64,000 nt of DNA from Amycolatopsis suaedae. GTDB lineage: Bacteria > Actinomycetota > Actinomycetes > Mycobacteriales > Pseudonocardiaceae. Shown piece after piece: positions 30,893 through 39,746 of the stretch. The position numbers and the translations under genes were made by a program. The notes beneath the pieces were generated by a model that searched no databases, was not told where the DNA came from, and saw only the letters and a list, made by a program, of their open reading frames with translations. Position 1 is the first letter of the stretch. Every line of letters starts with the position of its first letter. Where the stretch lies: NCBI RefSeq assembly GCF_004214935.1, contig NZ_SFCC01000009.1, positions 124,001 through 188,000 of the forward strand. The letters run 5' to 3'.

Positions 30893-32851
30893 GTGGACTG
30901 GCTGCTGCTCCCCTTCGAGGTGTCCTTCGTGCAACGCGCCGCCCTGGCCGGCCTGCTGGTGTCCGCGGCGTGCGCGCTGGTGGGCACCTGGGTCGTCCTG
31001 CGCGGGATGGCCTTCATCGGCGACGCGATGTCGCACGGCCTGCTGCCCGGCGTCGCCATCGCGTCGCTGGCCGGCGGGAACCTGCTGGTCGGCGCCGCGC
31101 TGAGTGCCGGGGTGATGGCGGCCGGGGTCACCGCGCTGACCCGCTCCCGGCGCCTGTCCCAGGACACCAGCATCGGCCTGCTGTTCGTCGGCATGCTCGC
31201 GGCCGGGGTGATCATCGTGTCGCACTCCCGGTCGTTCGCCGTCGACCTGACCGGGTTCCTCTTCGGCGACGTCCTCGCGGTGGGCCCCGGCGACCTGATC
31301 GGCCTCGCGGTGACGCTCGCCGTCGTCGCCACCGTGTCGTTGCTGGGGCACCGCTACTTCGTTGCCCTGTCCTTCGACACCCGCAAGGCACGGACCCTGG
31401 GCCTGCGGCCCGGACTGGCCAACGCGCTGCTGCTCGGCCTGGTCACGCTGACCATCGTCGCGTCGTTCCGGGTGGTGGGGACCCTGCTGGTGTTCGGCCT
31501 GCTCATCGCACCGGCCGCGGCCGCGACGTTCTGGGCCAAGCGGATTCCGGCGATCATGGCGCTGGCCGCGGTGTTCGGCGCCGTCGCGACGCTGACCGGG
31601 CTGATCGTGTCGTGGCACTGGGGGACCGCCGCCGGCGCGACCATCGCCGCCGTCGCGGTACTGCTGTTCTTCCTCTCCGCACTGGCCTCCGCGCTCCGGC
31701 GGTGGCCACGCCGCGCCCTGCTCGCCACGGGCCTGCTGGTGGCCTCCTGCGCCCAGCCGCCACCGCCGGTCGCCGACGTCCCGCACGGCTACGTCGAGGG
31801 GGCCGAGGAAACCGCCGAGGCACAGTCCCGGCTGGTCGTCGCCGACGCCGCGACCGGCGAGGTCCGCGTCGTCGACCTGATCACCGAGCAGGTGACACCC
31901 GCCGGCCGGGTCGAGGGCGTGCGGGCCGCCGCGGGCGACGGCCGGTTCGGCTACCTCGCCGGGAACGGGTCGGTCGGCATCGTCGACAGCGGTTCCTGGA
32001 TGGTCGACCACGGCGACCACGTGCACTACTACCGCGCACCGGTACGCGCGGTCGGCCCGGTGGCCGGACCGGTGCCGTCGGCGGTGCACAGCGACCCCGC
32101 GGTGACGGCGCTGTCCTTCCCCGACGGCACCACCGTCCTGCTCGACCGGGCCCGGCTGGACGCGGGCGCGATCGTCGAGACCGGCCGGATCACCCGCGCC
32201 CCGCACCAGGGCGCGGCCGTGCCCTACCACGAGCACATCCTCGCCTCCGAGCCCGACGGTGTCCGCGTGCACGACCGGCAGGGCCGCCCGGTCGCCGCGA
32301 TCGACCAGCCGTGTCCCCGGCTGGAGGGGCACGCGTCGACACGGCGCGGCGTGGTGTTCGGCTGCGCCGACGGGGCGCTGCTGGTCACCGAGGAAGGCGG
32401 CGCCTTCCGCGGGGAGAAGATCCCCTACCCCGGCCCCGGCGAGCGGGCCACCGCGTTCACCCACCGGCCGGGCAGCACGACGCTCGCCGCGAAGTCGGGG
32501 GAGCGCGGCGTGTGGGTCCTCGACGTCGCCCGCCGCACCTGGCACCACCACGACACCGGCCCGGTCGCGGCCGTCAACGTCGTCGGCGAGGGCGCGCCGC
32601 TGCTGGTCCTGGGCCGGGACGGCGTGCTGCGCGCACGTGACGCCGCCACCGGAGCCGAACGGGCTGCCGCCCCGCTGCTGCCGCCCGACGCGACCGGGGG
32701 CGCGGTGATCCAGGTCGACACCACCCGCGCCTACGTCAACAACCCGGGCTCGGGCGAGCTGTACGAGATCGACTACAACGACAACCTGCGCCGCGCCAGG
32801 ACGTTCACCGTCCCCGGCAAGGCCAGCCACATGGTGGAGACCGGCCGATGA
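30893..32851 (+). CDS. aztB: Zinc ABC permease fused to AztD-like metallochaperone domain
   Basis: A 652-residue two-part protein. Residues 1-265 are an ABC-3 metal permease (ZnuB/AztB type) with about eight TM helices, including VVLRGMAFIGDAMSHGLLPG. Then, without a break, comes RRALLATGLLVASC (Cys286), which looks like a lipoprotein signal with a lipobox. The rest (about 290-650) is a beta-propeller domain like the zinc chaperone AztD, with the histidine-rich VDHGDHVHYY (His373, His376, His378) and PYHEHILAS. No start codon with a ribosome site exists at the joint, so the two are one polypeptide, perhaps cleaved afterwards. ATGA overlap with aztC. Confidence 0.82.
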   Translation: MDWLLLPFEVSFVQRAALAGLLVSAACALVGTWVVLRGMAFIGDAMSHGLLPGVAIASLAGGNLLVGAALSAGVMAAGVTALTRSRRLSQDTSIGLLFVGMLAAGVIIVSHSRSFAVDLTGFLFGDVLAVGPGDLIGLAVTLAVVATVSLLGHRYFVALSFDTRKARTLGLRPGLANALLLGLVTLTIVASFRVVGTLLVFGLLIAPAAAATFWAKRIPAIMALAAVFGAVATLTGLIVSWHWGTAAGATIAAVAVLLFFLSALASALRRWPRRALLATGLLVASCAQPPPPVADVPHGYVEGAEETAEAQSRLVVADAATGEVRVVDLITEQVTPAGRVEGVRAAAGDGRFGYLAGNGSVGIVDSGSWMVDHGDHVHYYRAPVRAVGPVAGPVPSAVHSDPAVTALSFPDGTTVLLDRARLDAGAIVETGRITRAPHQGAAVPYHEHILASEPDGVRVHDRQGRPVAAIDQPCPRLEGHASTRRGVVFGCADGALLVTEEGGAFRGEKIPYPGPGERATAFTHRPGSTTLAAKSGERGVWVLDVARRTWHHHDTGPVAAVNVVGEGAPLLVLGRDGVLRARDAATGAERAAAPLLPPDATGGAVIQVDTTRAYVNNPGSGELYEIDYNDNLRRARTFTVPGKASHMVETGR

Positions 32852-33741
32852 CCCGCCGCATCGCCGCGTTGCTGCTGGCCGTCGTCCTGCTGGCCGCCGG
32901 TTGCTCCGGCAGCCGGGACCGGGGTGGTGTCGTCGTGACGACAAATATTCTCGGCGACATCACCCGCACCATCGTCGGCGACCAGGCCGCCGTCACCGTG
33001 CTGATGAAACCCAACGCCGACCCGCACTCGTTCGGCGTTTCCGCGCAGCAGGCCGCCGACCTCGAACGCGCCGCGCTGATCGTCTACAACGGACTCGGGC
33101 TGGAGGAGGGCGTGCTGCGGCACGTCCAGGCCGCAGGGCAGGCGGGCGTCCCCACGCTGGCGGCGGGGGAGCGGGCCGACCCGATCCAGTACGCCGAAGG
33201 CCAGCCCGATCCGCACTTCTGGACCGACCCGGCACGCATGCGGACGGCCGTCGACGCCATCACCGAGCAGGTGATCGCCCACGCCGGCGTCGACGAGGCG
33301 GTGGTGCGCGGCAACGCGGGCCGGCTGCGCGGCGAGATCGACGCGCTCGAGGCCATGATGAGCGAGCGCTTCGGGCGGATTCCGCCGCAGCGCCGCAAGC
33401 TGGTCACCAACCACCACGTGTTCGGCTACCTCGCCCAGCGCTTCGGCTTCCAGGTGATCGGCGCCGTGATCCCGAGCGGCACCACGCTCGCCTCGCCGAG
33501 CGCGTCGGACCTGAACGCGCTCGCGGGCGCGGTCCGCGCGGCGGGTGTCCCGGCGATCTTCGCGGACTCCTCCCAGCCCGACCGGCTCGCCCGCGTGCTC
33601 GCCGAGCAGGCCGGCCTGCACGTGGCCGTCGTCGCGTTGTTCTCCGAGTCGCTGAGCGAACCCGGCCAGGGCGCGGGCACCTACCTGGAGATGATGCGCG
33701 CCAACACCGAGGCGATCGCCAACGGCCTGAGCCGTCCCTGA
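32848..33741 (+). CDS. aztC: Zinc-binding lipoprotein of ABC importer (AztC/ZnuA-like)
   Basis: A 297-residue cluster A-I metal-binding protein. The lipoprotein signal ends LLAAGC with Cys19. Expected metal ligands are His59 (DPHSFG), His122 (PDPHFW), His188/189 (TNHHVFGYL) and Asp239 (FADSSQ). The loop between ligands is short and poor in His, as in AztC, unlike ZnuA with its long His-rich loop. It receives zinc and passes it to the permease. It overlaps the permease-fusion gene by 4 bases and is 22 bp before the AztD gene. Confidence 0.87.
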   Translation: MTRRIAALLLAVVLLAAGCSGSRDRGGVVVTTNILGDITRTIVGDQAAVTVLMKPNADPHSFGVSAQQAADLERAALIVYNGLGLEEGVLRHVQAAGQAGVPTLAAGERADPIQYAEGQPDPHFWTDPARMRTAVDAITEQVIAHAGVDEAVVRGNAGRLRGEIDALEAMMSERFGRIPPQRRKLVTNHHVFGYLAQRFGFQVIGAVIPSGTTLASPSASDLNALAGAVRAAGVPAIFADSSQPDRLARVLAEQAGLHVAVVALFSESLSEPGQGAGTYLEMMRANTEAIANGLSRP

Positions 33742-33763
33742 TTCCCCACCGGAACAACGAAAG

Positions 33764-34933
33764 GTGCAACCCATGCTGAAGCCGTTCCCGCTGGCCGCCG
33801 CGCTCACCGCGGCGGCCCTGGTGATGACGGCGTGCGGTGGCGAACCGTCCGGGACCAACGCCGCCGCGCCCGCCCGTGCCACGGTCGCCGAGCCGGTCAC
33901 CGTCACCTACGACGGCGGCATCTACGTGCTCGACGGCAAGACCCTCCAGGTCGCCAAGGACATTCCGCTGCCGGGGTTCAACCGGCTCAACGCGGCAGGC
34001 GACGACCGGCACGTGCTGGTGTCGACGTCGTCCGGGTTCCGGGTGCTCGACGCCGCCGGCGCGACGCTGACCGAGACCGAGTTCGCTGCCGCCAAGCCGG
34101 GCCACGTCGTGCGGCACGCGGGCAGGACCGTGCTGTTCGCCGACGGCACCGGCGACGTGACCGTGCTCGACCCGCGTGCCCTGGGCAGCGGCGCGGCACC
34201 GTCGCGGCAGCACCGGACGCCGCAGCCCCACCACGGCGTCGCCGTCGAACTGGCCGGTGGCGAGCTGGTCACCACCGTCGGCAACGAGGACGCCCGGCCC
34301 GGCATCGTGGTGCTCGACAAGGCGGGCAAGGAGATCGCCCGCAACGAGCAGTGCCCCGGCGTGCACGGCGAGGCGACCGCACAGGGCGAGGCCGTGGTGA
34401 TCGGCTGCGAGACCGGTGCCCTGATCTACCGCGACGGCAAGATCACCAAGGTCAGCAGCCCGGACCCGTACGGCCGCATCGGCAACCAGGCCGGTTCCGA
34501 CTCCTCGCCGATCACCCTCGGCGACTACAAGGTGGACAAGGACGCCGAGCTGGAGCGGCCGACCAGGGTCTCATTGATCGACACCCGCGACGCGTCGCTG
34601 CGTCACGTCGACATCGGCACCAGCTACACGTTCCGCTCGCTGGCGCGCGGGCCGCAGGGTGAGGCACTCGTGCTGGGCACCGACGGGCAGATCCACGTGA
34701 TCGACCCCGCCGCGGGCACGGTCACCCGCCGGATCCCGGTCACCGGTGCGTGGCAGGAGCCGCTGGAGTGGCAGCAGGCCCGTCCGGCGATCTTCGTGCG
34801 TGGCGCGACCGCCTACGTCACCGACCCGAACACCAAGCAGATCCACGCCGTCGACCTGGCCACCGGCAACAAGACCGCCACCGGCACGCTGCCCGCGGCA
34901 CCCAACGAGGTCAGCGGGGTCCTGCCTGGCTGA
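33764..34933 (+). CDS. aztD: AztD-like zinc metallochaperone lipoprotein
   Basis: A 389-residue lipoprotein (signal ending LVMTAC, Cys21) with a seven-bladed-propeller-like body of repeated strands such as GGIYVLDG, GFRVLDAAG, GDVTVLDP, GQIHVIDP and KQIHAVDL. AztD proteins store zinc outside the cytoplasm and hand it to AztC. The His clusters are weaker here (RQHRTPQPHHG) than in the domain fused to the permease, so the two may differ in metal binding. GAAAGG precedes the ATG. Last gene of the zinc operon; its end overlaps the convergent methyltransferase gene by 23 bases. Confidence 0.8.
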   Translation: MQPMLKPFPLAAALTAAALVMTACGGEPSGTNAAAPARATVAEPVTVTYDGGIYVLDGKTLQVAKDIPLPGFNRLNAAGDDRHVLVSTSSGFRVLDAAGATLTETEFAAAKPGHVVRHAGRTVLFADGTGDVTVLDPRALGSGAAPSRQHRTPQPHHGVAVELAGGELVTTVGNEDARPGIVVLDKAGKEIARNEQCPGVHGEATAQGEAVVIGCETGALIYRDGKITKVSSPDPYGRIGNQAGSDSSPITLGDYKVDKDAELERPTRVSLIDTRDASLRHVDIGTSYTFRSLARGPQGEALVLGTDGQIHVIDPAAGTVTRRIPVTGAWQEPLEWQQARPAIFVRGATAYVTDPNTKQIHAVDLATGNKTATGTLPAAPNEVSGVLPG

Positions 34934-35876
34934 CGCCGAACTCCAGTGCGGTACGGCCGTCCGACACCGGACCCGAGCGGCGGAGTTCGAGTCCGGCGTC
35001 GGCGGCCAGCCCGGTCAGCTCCGCCGCGGTCCGCTCGCTGCCGCCGAAGCACATCAGCATGTGCAGGTCCATGGCCGTGCCCACGTCGCGCAGCGGTTCG
35101 ATCACCACCACGGTGGCCTCCGGCGTGGCGGCCTCGCGGCAGCGGGTGAGGATCGCGCGGACGGCCGCGTCGTCCCAGTCGTGCAGGATGTCCGAGAGCA
35201 GGAAGGCGTCGAATCCCGTGGGCAGCGGGTCGAAGAAGCTGCCCGCGACGGCGTCGGCGCGCTCGCCCAGTCCGGCCGCGGCGAACCGGCGGGTGGCAGC
35301 GCTCGCCGACGCGGGCACGTCCAGGACGCGGCCGCGCAGGCCGGGGTGGGCGAGCAGGATCCGCTCCAGCAGCATCCCGTCGCCGCCGCCGAGGTCGAGG
35401 AGCCGGGTGAAGCGGCTCCAGTCCAGCCGCGTGGCGATCTGCGGTGCCTGCTCGGTGAAGCGCCAGGTCATCTGGGCGTCGAACGAGCGCCGCAGCTCCG
35501 GGTCGGCGTCGATGTCGGTCCAGAAGTCGTGGCCGTACCGGCGCGGGTAGGCAGGGGCGCCGGTGGTGATGGTCTCCAGCAACTCGACGAACGCCAGCTC
35601 GGCGCGGCCGCCCGCCCGGTTGATGTCGAGCAGTGGCCGGAACTCGGTCAGCTGAGCGCCGAGTTCGGTCGGCCGGTAGTGGCCGGACTCGGCCTCGAAC
35701 ACCCCGGCGGTCACCAGGTGGTCGAGCAGCCGCCGCAGTGCGGGGGAGTGGGCGCCGGTCGCGGTGGCGAGTTCGTCCGCGGTCCCGGACAGTTCACCGA
35801 GCCCCAGTGTCGCGGCCACCCGGATCGCCATGGGGGTCGCCAGGTCGGCCAGTGCCATGATCGATTTCCGGTTCAC
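34911..35876 (-). CDS. SAM-dependent O-methyltransferase (Methyltransf_2 type)
   Basis: A 321-residue small-molecule O-methyltransferase. The N-terminal winged-helix dimerisation domain (about 1-90) contains SPALRRLLDHLVTAGV. The SAM fold has LLDLGGGDGMLLE at about 170-182 and the catalytic-base region SDILHDWDD. Such enzymes methylate polyketides, flavonoids or hydroxyneurosporene; no biosynthetic partner is nearby, so the substrate is unknown. The start is GTG 35876; an ATG at 35858 is also possible. Confidence 0.85.
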   Translation of the reverse strand: MNRKSIMALADLATPMAIRVAATLGLGELSGTADELATATGAHSPALRRLLDHLVTAGVFEAESGHYRPTELGAQLTEFRPLLDINRAGGRAELAFVELLETITTGAPAYPRRYGHDFWTDIDADPELRRSFDAQMTWRFTEQAPQIATRLDWSRFTRLLDLGGGDGMLLERILLAHPGLRGRVLDVPASASAATRRFAAAGLGERADAVAGSFFDPLPTGFDAFLLSDILHDWDDAAVRAILTRCREAATPEATVVVIEPLRDVGTAMDLHMLMCFGGSERTAAELTGLAADAGLELRRSGPVSDGRTALEFGVSQAGPR

Positions 35877-35956
35877 GCCGCGAGGCTATCGCGCCGATGA
35901 GTTCCGGCAGTGGGACCGGTCCGATGGTGCGGAAGCGATCGAGAGGAGTGGTCCGG

Positions 35957-36304
35957 GTGGACCTCTACAGCGTCATGTGCGTGACCGACCGGGCCAGGTC
36001 GGTGAAGTGGTACGAGGTGTTCTTCGGCAAGCCGGCCGACGAGATCATCGGCGAGGAGTACCTGTGGCAGGTCGGTGAGAACGCCTGGCTGGTCGTCGAC
36101 GACCGCGAGGTGCGGTCCGCGCGGGTGGGCGGCGCGATGATCACGTTCGGCGTGACCGATCTCGACGCCATCCTGGCCCGCCTCGACGAGCACGGGATCG
36201 CGCACGAACCGGTGGAGACCTACGGCAACGGGGTGCGGCACGTGGACATCCTGGACCCGGACGGCAACAGCCTGTCCCTCGCGCAGGCGCCCGCCGACGG
36301 CTGA
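35957..36304 (+). CDS. VOC-family (glyoxalase/bleomycin-resistance-like) protein
   Basis: A 115-residue single-unit VOC protein: VDLYSVMCVTDRARSVKWYEVFFG at the start (in outline), then FGVTDLDAILARL and the terminal HVDILDPDGNSLSLAQ, the family hallmark. The GTG at 35957 follows AGAGGAG at 8 nt; a longer reading from 35897 lacks a ribosome site. Members include fosfomycin-, bleomycin- and glyoxalase-type enzymes and many of unknown role. It is convergent with the MFS gene across a type-2 hairpin. Confidence 0.8.
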   Translation: MDLYSVMCVTDRARSVKWYEVFFGKPADEIIGEEYLWQVGENAWLVVDDREVRSARVGGAMITFGVTDLDAILARLDEHGIAHEPVETYGNGVRHVDILDPDGNSLSLAQAPADG

Positions 36305-36310
36305 CAGCAC

Positions 36311-36357
36311 GTGAAGGCCACCTTCACCACGTGAGACGTAATGAAGGTGGCCTTCAC
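36311..36357. terminator. Type-2 hairpin between convergent genes
   Basis: GTGAAGGCCACCTTCA (36311-36326) and TGAAGGTGGCCTTCAC (36342-36357) form a perfect 16-bp stem with loop CCACGTGAGACGTAA. The 58-bp gap between the VOC and MFS stops contains almost nothing else, so it most likely ends both transcripts. Confidence 0.65.
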
Positions 36358-36362
36358 GCGCA

Positions 36363-37862
36363 TTACGCCGCGACCAGCTCGCGTTCCGGCTGGCGCCTGC
36401 TGCGCAGGGCGGTCATGCCGACCAGCGCGAACACCACCACGACGGCCGCGCCGATCGCGGCGACGGTGTGCATACCGCTGGTGAACGCCTCCCGCGCCGG
36501 GGCCAGCAGCGACTGGTCGCCCAGCGTCACCGCACCGGCGAGGCTCTCCCTGGCCTCCCCGGGGACGCCGGCCGGGAAGTCCACCTCGGACCGGTAGACG
36601 GCGGTGCCGATGCTGCCGAACACCGCGATTCCCATGGCGATGCCGAACTCGGCGGTGGTCTCCGACATGGCCGAGGCCGCGCCCGCCTTCCTCGGCGGCA
36701 CCGAGCCGATGACCATCTCCGTGCACAGCACGCCCTGCGGGCCCATCCCGAACGACGCCACCGACATGCCGAGCACCAGCAGCACCAGCCCGTTACCGGC
36801 GTCGATGCGGGTGAACAGCAGGATGCCGGCGGCGGCGATCAGCATGCCGAACCCGAGCACGAACTCCGGCCGGAACCGCCGGGCGAGCCTGGGCGCGATC
36901 AGCGACCCGACGACCACCGCACCGGCCTGCGGCAGCATGGCGAACGCCGCCTGCACCGCGGACAGGCCCTCGACCAGCTGCAGGTACTGGCTGACCAGCA
37001 GGAAGACACCACCCATGGTGAGCGCGCCGACCAGCACGATGCCCAGCGCGGCGGAGAACTTCTGGTTGCGGAACAGCGCCAGGTCCAGCATGGGGTGCTC
37101 CAGCACCCGCTGCCGTCGCACGAACACCGCGCCGACGGCGACACCGGCGATCAGCGCGGCGATGTTGAGCGTGCCCGGGCCGTCGGCGGCCAGCTCCTTC
37201 AGCGCGAAGACGATCGGCAGGATCGCGCCCAGCGACAGCGCCACGCTGGCCAGGTCCAGCCTGCCTGCCTGCTCGTCGCGGTACTCCGGCAGCAGCTTCG
37301 GGGCGGTGACCAGCAGCAGGACCATGACCGGGACGGCCAGCAGGAACACCGCACCCCAGTGCGCGACCTCCAGCAGCACCCCGCCGACCACCGGGCCGAC
37401 GACCATGCCGCCCATGAAGCAGCTCATCCAGATGGCGATCGCCGTGCCGCGCTGCTTGGCGTCGGTGAACATGTTGCTGATCAGGGCCAGCGTCGACGGC
37501 ATCAGCGTCGCCCCGGCGATCCCGAGTGCCGCCCGCGCGCCGATCAGCATGGCCGGGCTGGCGGCGAACGCCGCCGCGATCGAGGCGACCCCGAACGCGG
37601 CGCCGCCGATCATCAGCAGCTTGCGCCGCCCGATCCGGTCGCCGAGCGTGCCCATGGTGACCAGGAACCCGGCGATCATGAAGCCGTAGATGTCGATGAT
37701 CCACAGCAGCTCGCTGCCGCTGGGCCGCAGGTCAGCGGCCAGATGTGGCACCGCGAGGTGCAGCACGCTCATGTCCAGCGAGAGGAGCAGCGTCGGCAGG
37801 GCCAGCACCGCCAGCCCGGTCCACTCGCGGCGCCCGGCCCGTGTCGTCGTCTCCGTGTTCAT
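36363..37862 (-). CDS. MFS drug-export transporter, DHA2 (14-TM) family
   Basis: A 499-residue proton-driven exporter with about 14 TM helices. Motif A is in MGTLGDRIGRRKLL. The QacA/EmrB signature around TM1 is LDMSVLHLAVP, and motif C lies in IWMSCFMGGMVVGPVVGG. The drug is not known. There is no adjacent regulator on this strand. It ends beside a type-2 hairpin. Confidence 0.9.
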   Translation of the reverse strand: MNTETTTRAGRREWTGLAVLALPTLLLSLDMSVLHLAVPHLAADLRPSGSELLWIIDIYGFMIAGFLVTMGTLGDRIGRRKLLMIGGAAFGVASIAAAFAASPAMLIGARAALGIAGATLMPSTLALISNMFTDAKQRGTAIAIWMSCFMGGMVVGPVVGGVLLEVAHWGAVFLLAVPVMVLLLVTAPKLLPEYRDEQAGRLDLASVALSLGAILPIVFALKELAADGPGTLNIAALIAGVAVGAVFVRRQRVLEHPMLDLALFRNQKFSAALGIVLVGALTMGGVFLLVSQYLQLVEGLSAVQAAFAMLPQAGAVVVGSLIAPRLARRFRPEFVLGFGMLIAAAGILLFTRIDAGNGLVLLVLGMSVASFGMGPQGVLCTEMVIGSVPPRKAGAASAMSETTAEFGIAMGIAVFGSIGTAVYRSEVDFPAGVPGEARESLAGAVTLGDQSLLAPAREAFTSGMHTVAAIGAAVVVVFALVGMTALRSRRQPERELVAA

Positions 37863-37951
37863 CGTGTCCGTCCCCGTGTCCGTGATCGCTTGTCACTGAC
37901 ACGTCGAACGGCCCGGCGGCAGATCGACACGGTTCCCGGAAACTTCTCCGA

Positions 37952-38240
37952 TCAGTTCGCGGCCCGCGCCTCCGCCGCTCCCAGCGCGCCCGCTGGGGCC
38001 TGCCCGAATCCGGCCGGTCCACGGGTGGCGGCGGTGGCGGTGCCACGTCGAGGGCGGTCGAGTTCCCATTCGCCGCCGATCTCCTCGATCGTCTTCTGCG
38101 CGGGGTTGCGACCGGCGACCGGGAGCCCCGTGACCGGGTTCTCGCTGAACGCCTTGCCTTCGCGGTGTTCGTGAAGAACTTCTTCGCGTCCTTCAGTCCT
38201 TCGCGTACGGCCTCGATCAGCTGGGGGTGGACCCCGTGCC
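37952..38240 (-). pseudogene. Possible remnant of an unidentified coding gene
   Basis: On the minus strand a plausible protein tail can be read: KAFSENPVTGLPVAGRNP, then TIEEIGGEWELDRP, ending at a stop at 37952-37954. Upstream the sense continues only in another frame (IEAVREGLKDAKKFF), so a frameshift near 38155-38175 is implied. There is no convincing start. I do not recognise the family. It may be a decayed gene or chance. The rest of this gap (38241-38459) has only the palindrome noted at 38401. Confidence 0.3.
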
Positions 38241-38400
38241 GGCTGGCTGAGCCCGAGGTTGGAACTCTGATCAGCACCCGAAACCCGGATGGGTGAGCAG
38301 GCTGGAGGAGATGACGCGGCCGGGGCAACACCTCTGCGCCGTGGCGAAACCCGTGGTCAGGCCGGGGGCGAGGCGCCGCACCAGGTGCGGGGTCCCGGGG

Positions 38401-38418
38401 TTTGCGTCCTGACGCAAA
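38401..38418. promoter_or_regulatory. Perfect palindrome upstream of the propeller/lipoprotein operon
   Basis: TTTGCGTC CT GACGCAAA, 8-bp perfect arms, lies 41 bp before the start at 38460. The flanks AACACCT (about 38328) and AGGTGTT (38418-38424) are also inverted. It may be an operator or a leader hairpin. Confidence 0.45.
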
Positions 38419-38459
38419 GGTGTTGTCACCCGTTCGGCCGCACGGCAGGGTGCCCCGCT

Positions 38460-39746
38460 ATGTGGGGCAGGCGTAAGCCGGTGGTGCTCGCCGCGGCGGT
38501 TGTCGTGGTGGTCGCGCTCGGTGTGGTGGTGATCGGCCGGCTGGACGGTGGCGACGCTCCGTCCGGCTTCGACGTCGCCTGGCAGAACCCGATGCCGGGA
38601 AAGGCCACCGGCGACTCGGCGCCGGTGGTGGTCGGCGACGCATTGGTGCTGGCCGACGCGGACGCGTTGACGGCCCTCGACGTGGCCACCGGCGGTGTCC
38701 GGTGGACGGTGCCGACCATGGCGGAGCAGTACTGCGGCTCGGCGGCGAGTGCGGATGCGGTGTACCTGAACCTGCGCGTGGAGTCGGAGGCCGGACGGCC
38801 GTGCCGCACGCTCGTCAGGATCGGGCCGGACGGCCGGGAGACCTGGCGGTCCCGCATCGAGGGTGCGCTGCCGGAGCGGCAGTCGCCGGACGGCCGGACG
38901 TTGTGGGAAACGCCCGCGGCCATCGGCGCCCGCCCGGATGGCGTGATCATCGTGACCGGCCGGATGATCACGGCCTTCTCGGCGGCCGGGGGTCCTCCGA
39001 AGTGGACACACCTGATACCCGCGAACGACTGGGGCGACAGCGAGTACGGCAGGGGATGCCGGTTCGTCGACGCCGCGATCGGCGTGGACGCGATCGCCAC
39101 CCGGATCGGCTGCGCCGAACCGGCGTTCGCCGCCAGTGAGAACTCGGCCGTGCTCGAACTGCGTGCCGTCGAGGACGGCGCCGTGCGGCACCGCGGCCCG
39201 GTCACGAGCATCAGGGATCACGCGCTGCTGCATGCCTCCGGTGCTGGAGTCGTCACCACGGGCTGGTCCGCGACGGGGGCGAGGCTGGCCTTCTTCGACG
39301 CTCAGCTCAGGCAGACGGCGGTGTATCCACACAGCGTGCCTCCATCGGCCGGTACCGCGAGTCTGGAGGAACACAGGCCGAGGGGGCCCAGGCAGCCGGA
39401 CGTCGAGATCAGCGGGGACCTGCTGATCGCGCTCGGTGCCAACCGGCGTCCGGTGGCGGTCCGGATCTCCACCGGTCAGGTGGAATGGCGTGCCGACGAC
39501 GGTGTCGACGCAGGCTGCGGTGGCCTGGTGTGGGACGGGGCGTTGCTGACCTGCGGGCCTGAGAAGTCGCTGTCGGCCTATGACCTGGCGACCGGTGACC
39601 TGGAGTCCGGGGGAATCGAGGTCGACGGTGTGACCGGCACCGTCGACGAGTTGACGTCGAGCTTCACCTGGAACCGGATGATACGGGTGGGCGACCGGGT
39701 GGTCGCGCTGGACGACAAGGCACTCGTCGGTCTGGAGCGGGCATGA
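38460..39746 (+). CDS. Membrane-anchored PQQ-like beta-propeller protein, copy 1
   Basis: A 428-residue protein with one N-terminal TM helix (about 7-27) and a large outer domain built of propeller blades: ALTALDVATGGVRWTVP, VRISTGQVEWRAD, KSLSAYDLATGDLE. Blades with A-x-D-x-x-T-G-x-x-x-W belong to the PQQ-like/Trp-docking type. Paired Cys (YCG, RPCR, GCRF, IGCAEP, AGCGG) suggest disulfides outside the cell. No enzyme residues stand out. It is translationally coupled (ATGA) to the lipoprotein gene and paralogous to the gene at 41200. The role is unknown; a wall or lipoprotein scaffold is inference. Confidence 0.78.
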   Translation: MWGRRKPVVLAAAVVVVVALGVVVIGRLDGGDAPSGFDVAWQNPMPGKATGDSAPVVVGDALVLADADALTALDVATGGVRWTVPTMAEQYCGSAASADAVYLNLRVESEAGRPCRTLVRIGPDGRETWRSRIEGALPERQSPDGRTLWETPAAIGARPDGVIIVTGRMITAFSAAGGPPKWTHLIPANDWGDSEYGRGCRFVDAAIGVDAIATRIGCAEPAFAASENSAVLELRAVEDGAVRHRGPVTSIRDHALLHASGAGVVTTGWSATGARLAFFDAQLRQTAVYPHSVPPSAGTASLEEHRPRGPRQPDVEISGDLLIALGANRRPVAVRISTGQVEWRADDGVDAGCGGLVWDGALLTCGPEKSLSAYDLATGDLESGGIEVDGVTGTVDELTSSFTWNRMIRVGDRVVALDDKALVGLERA

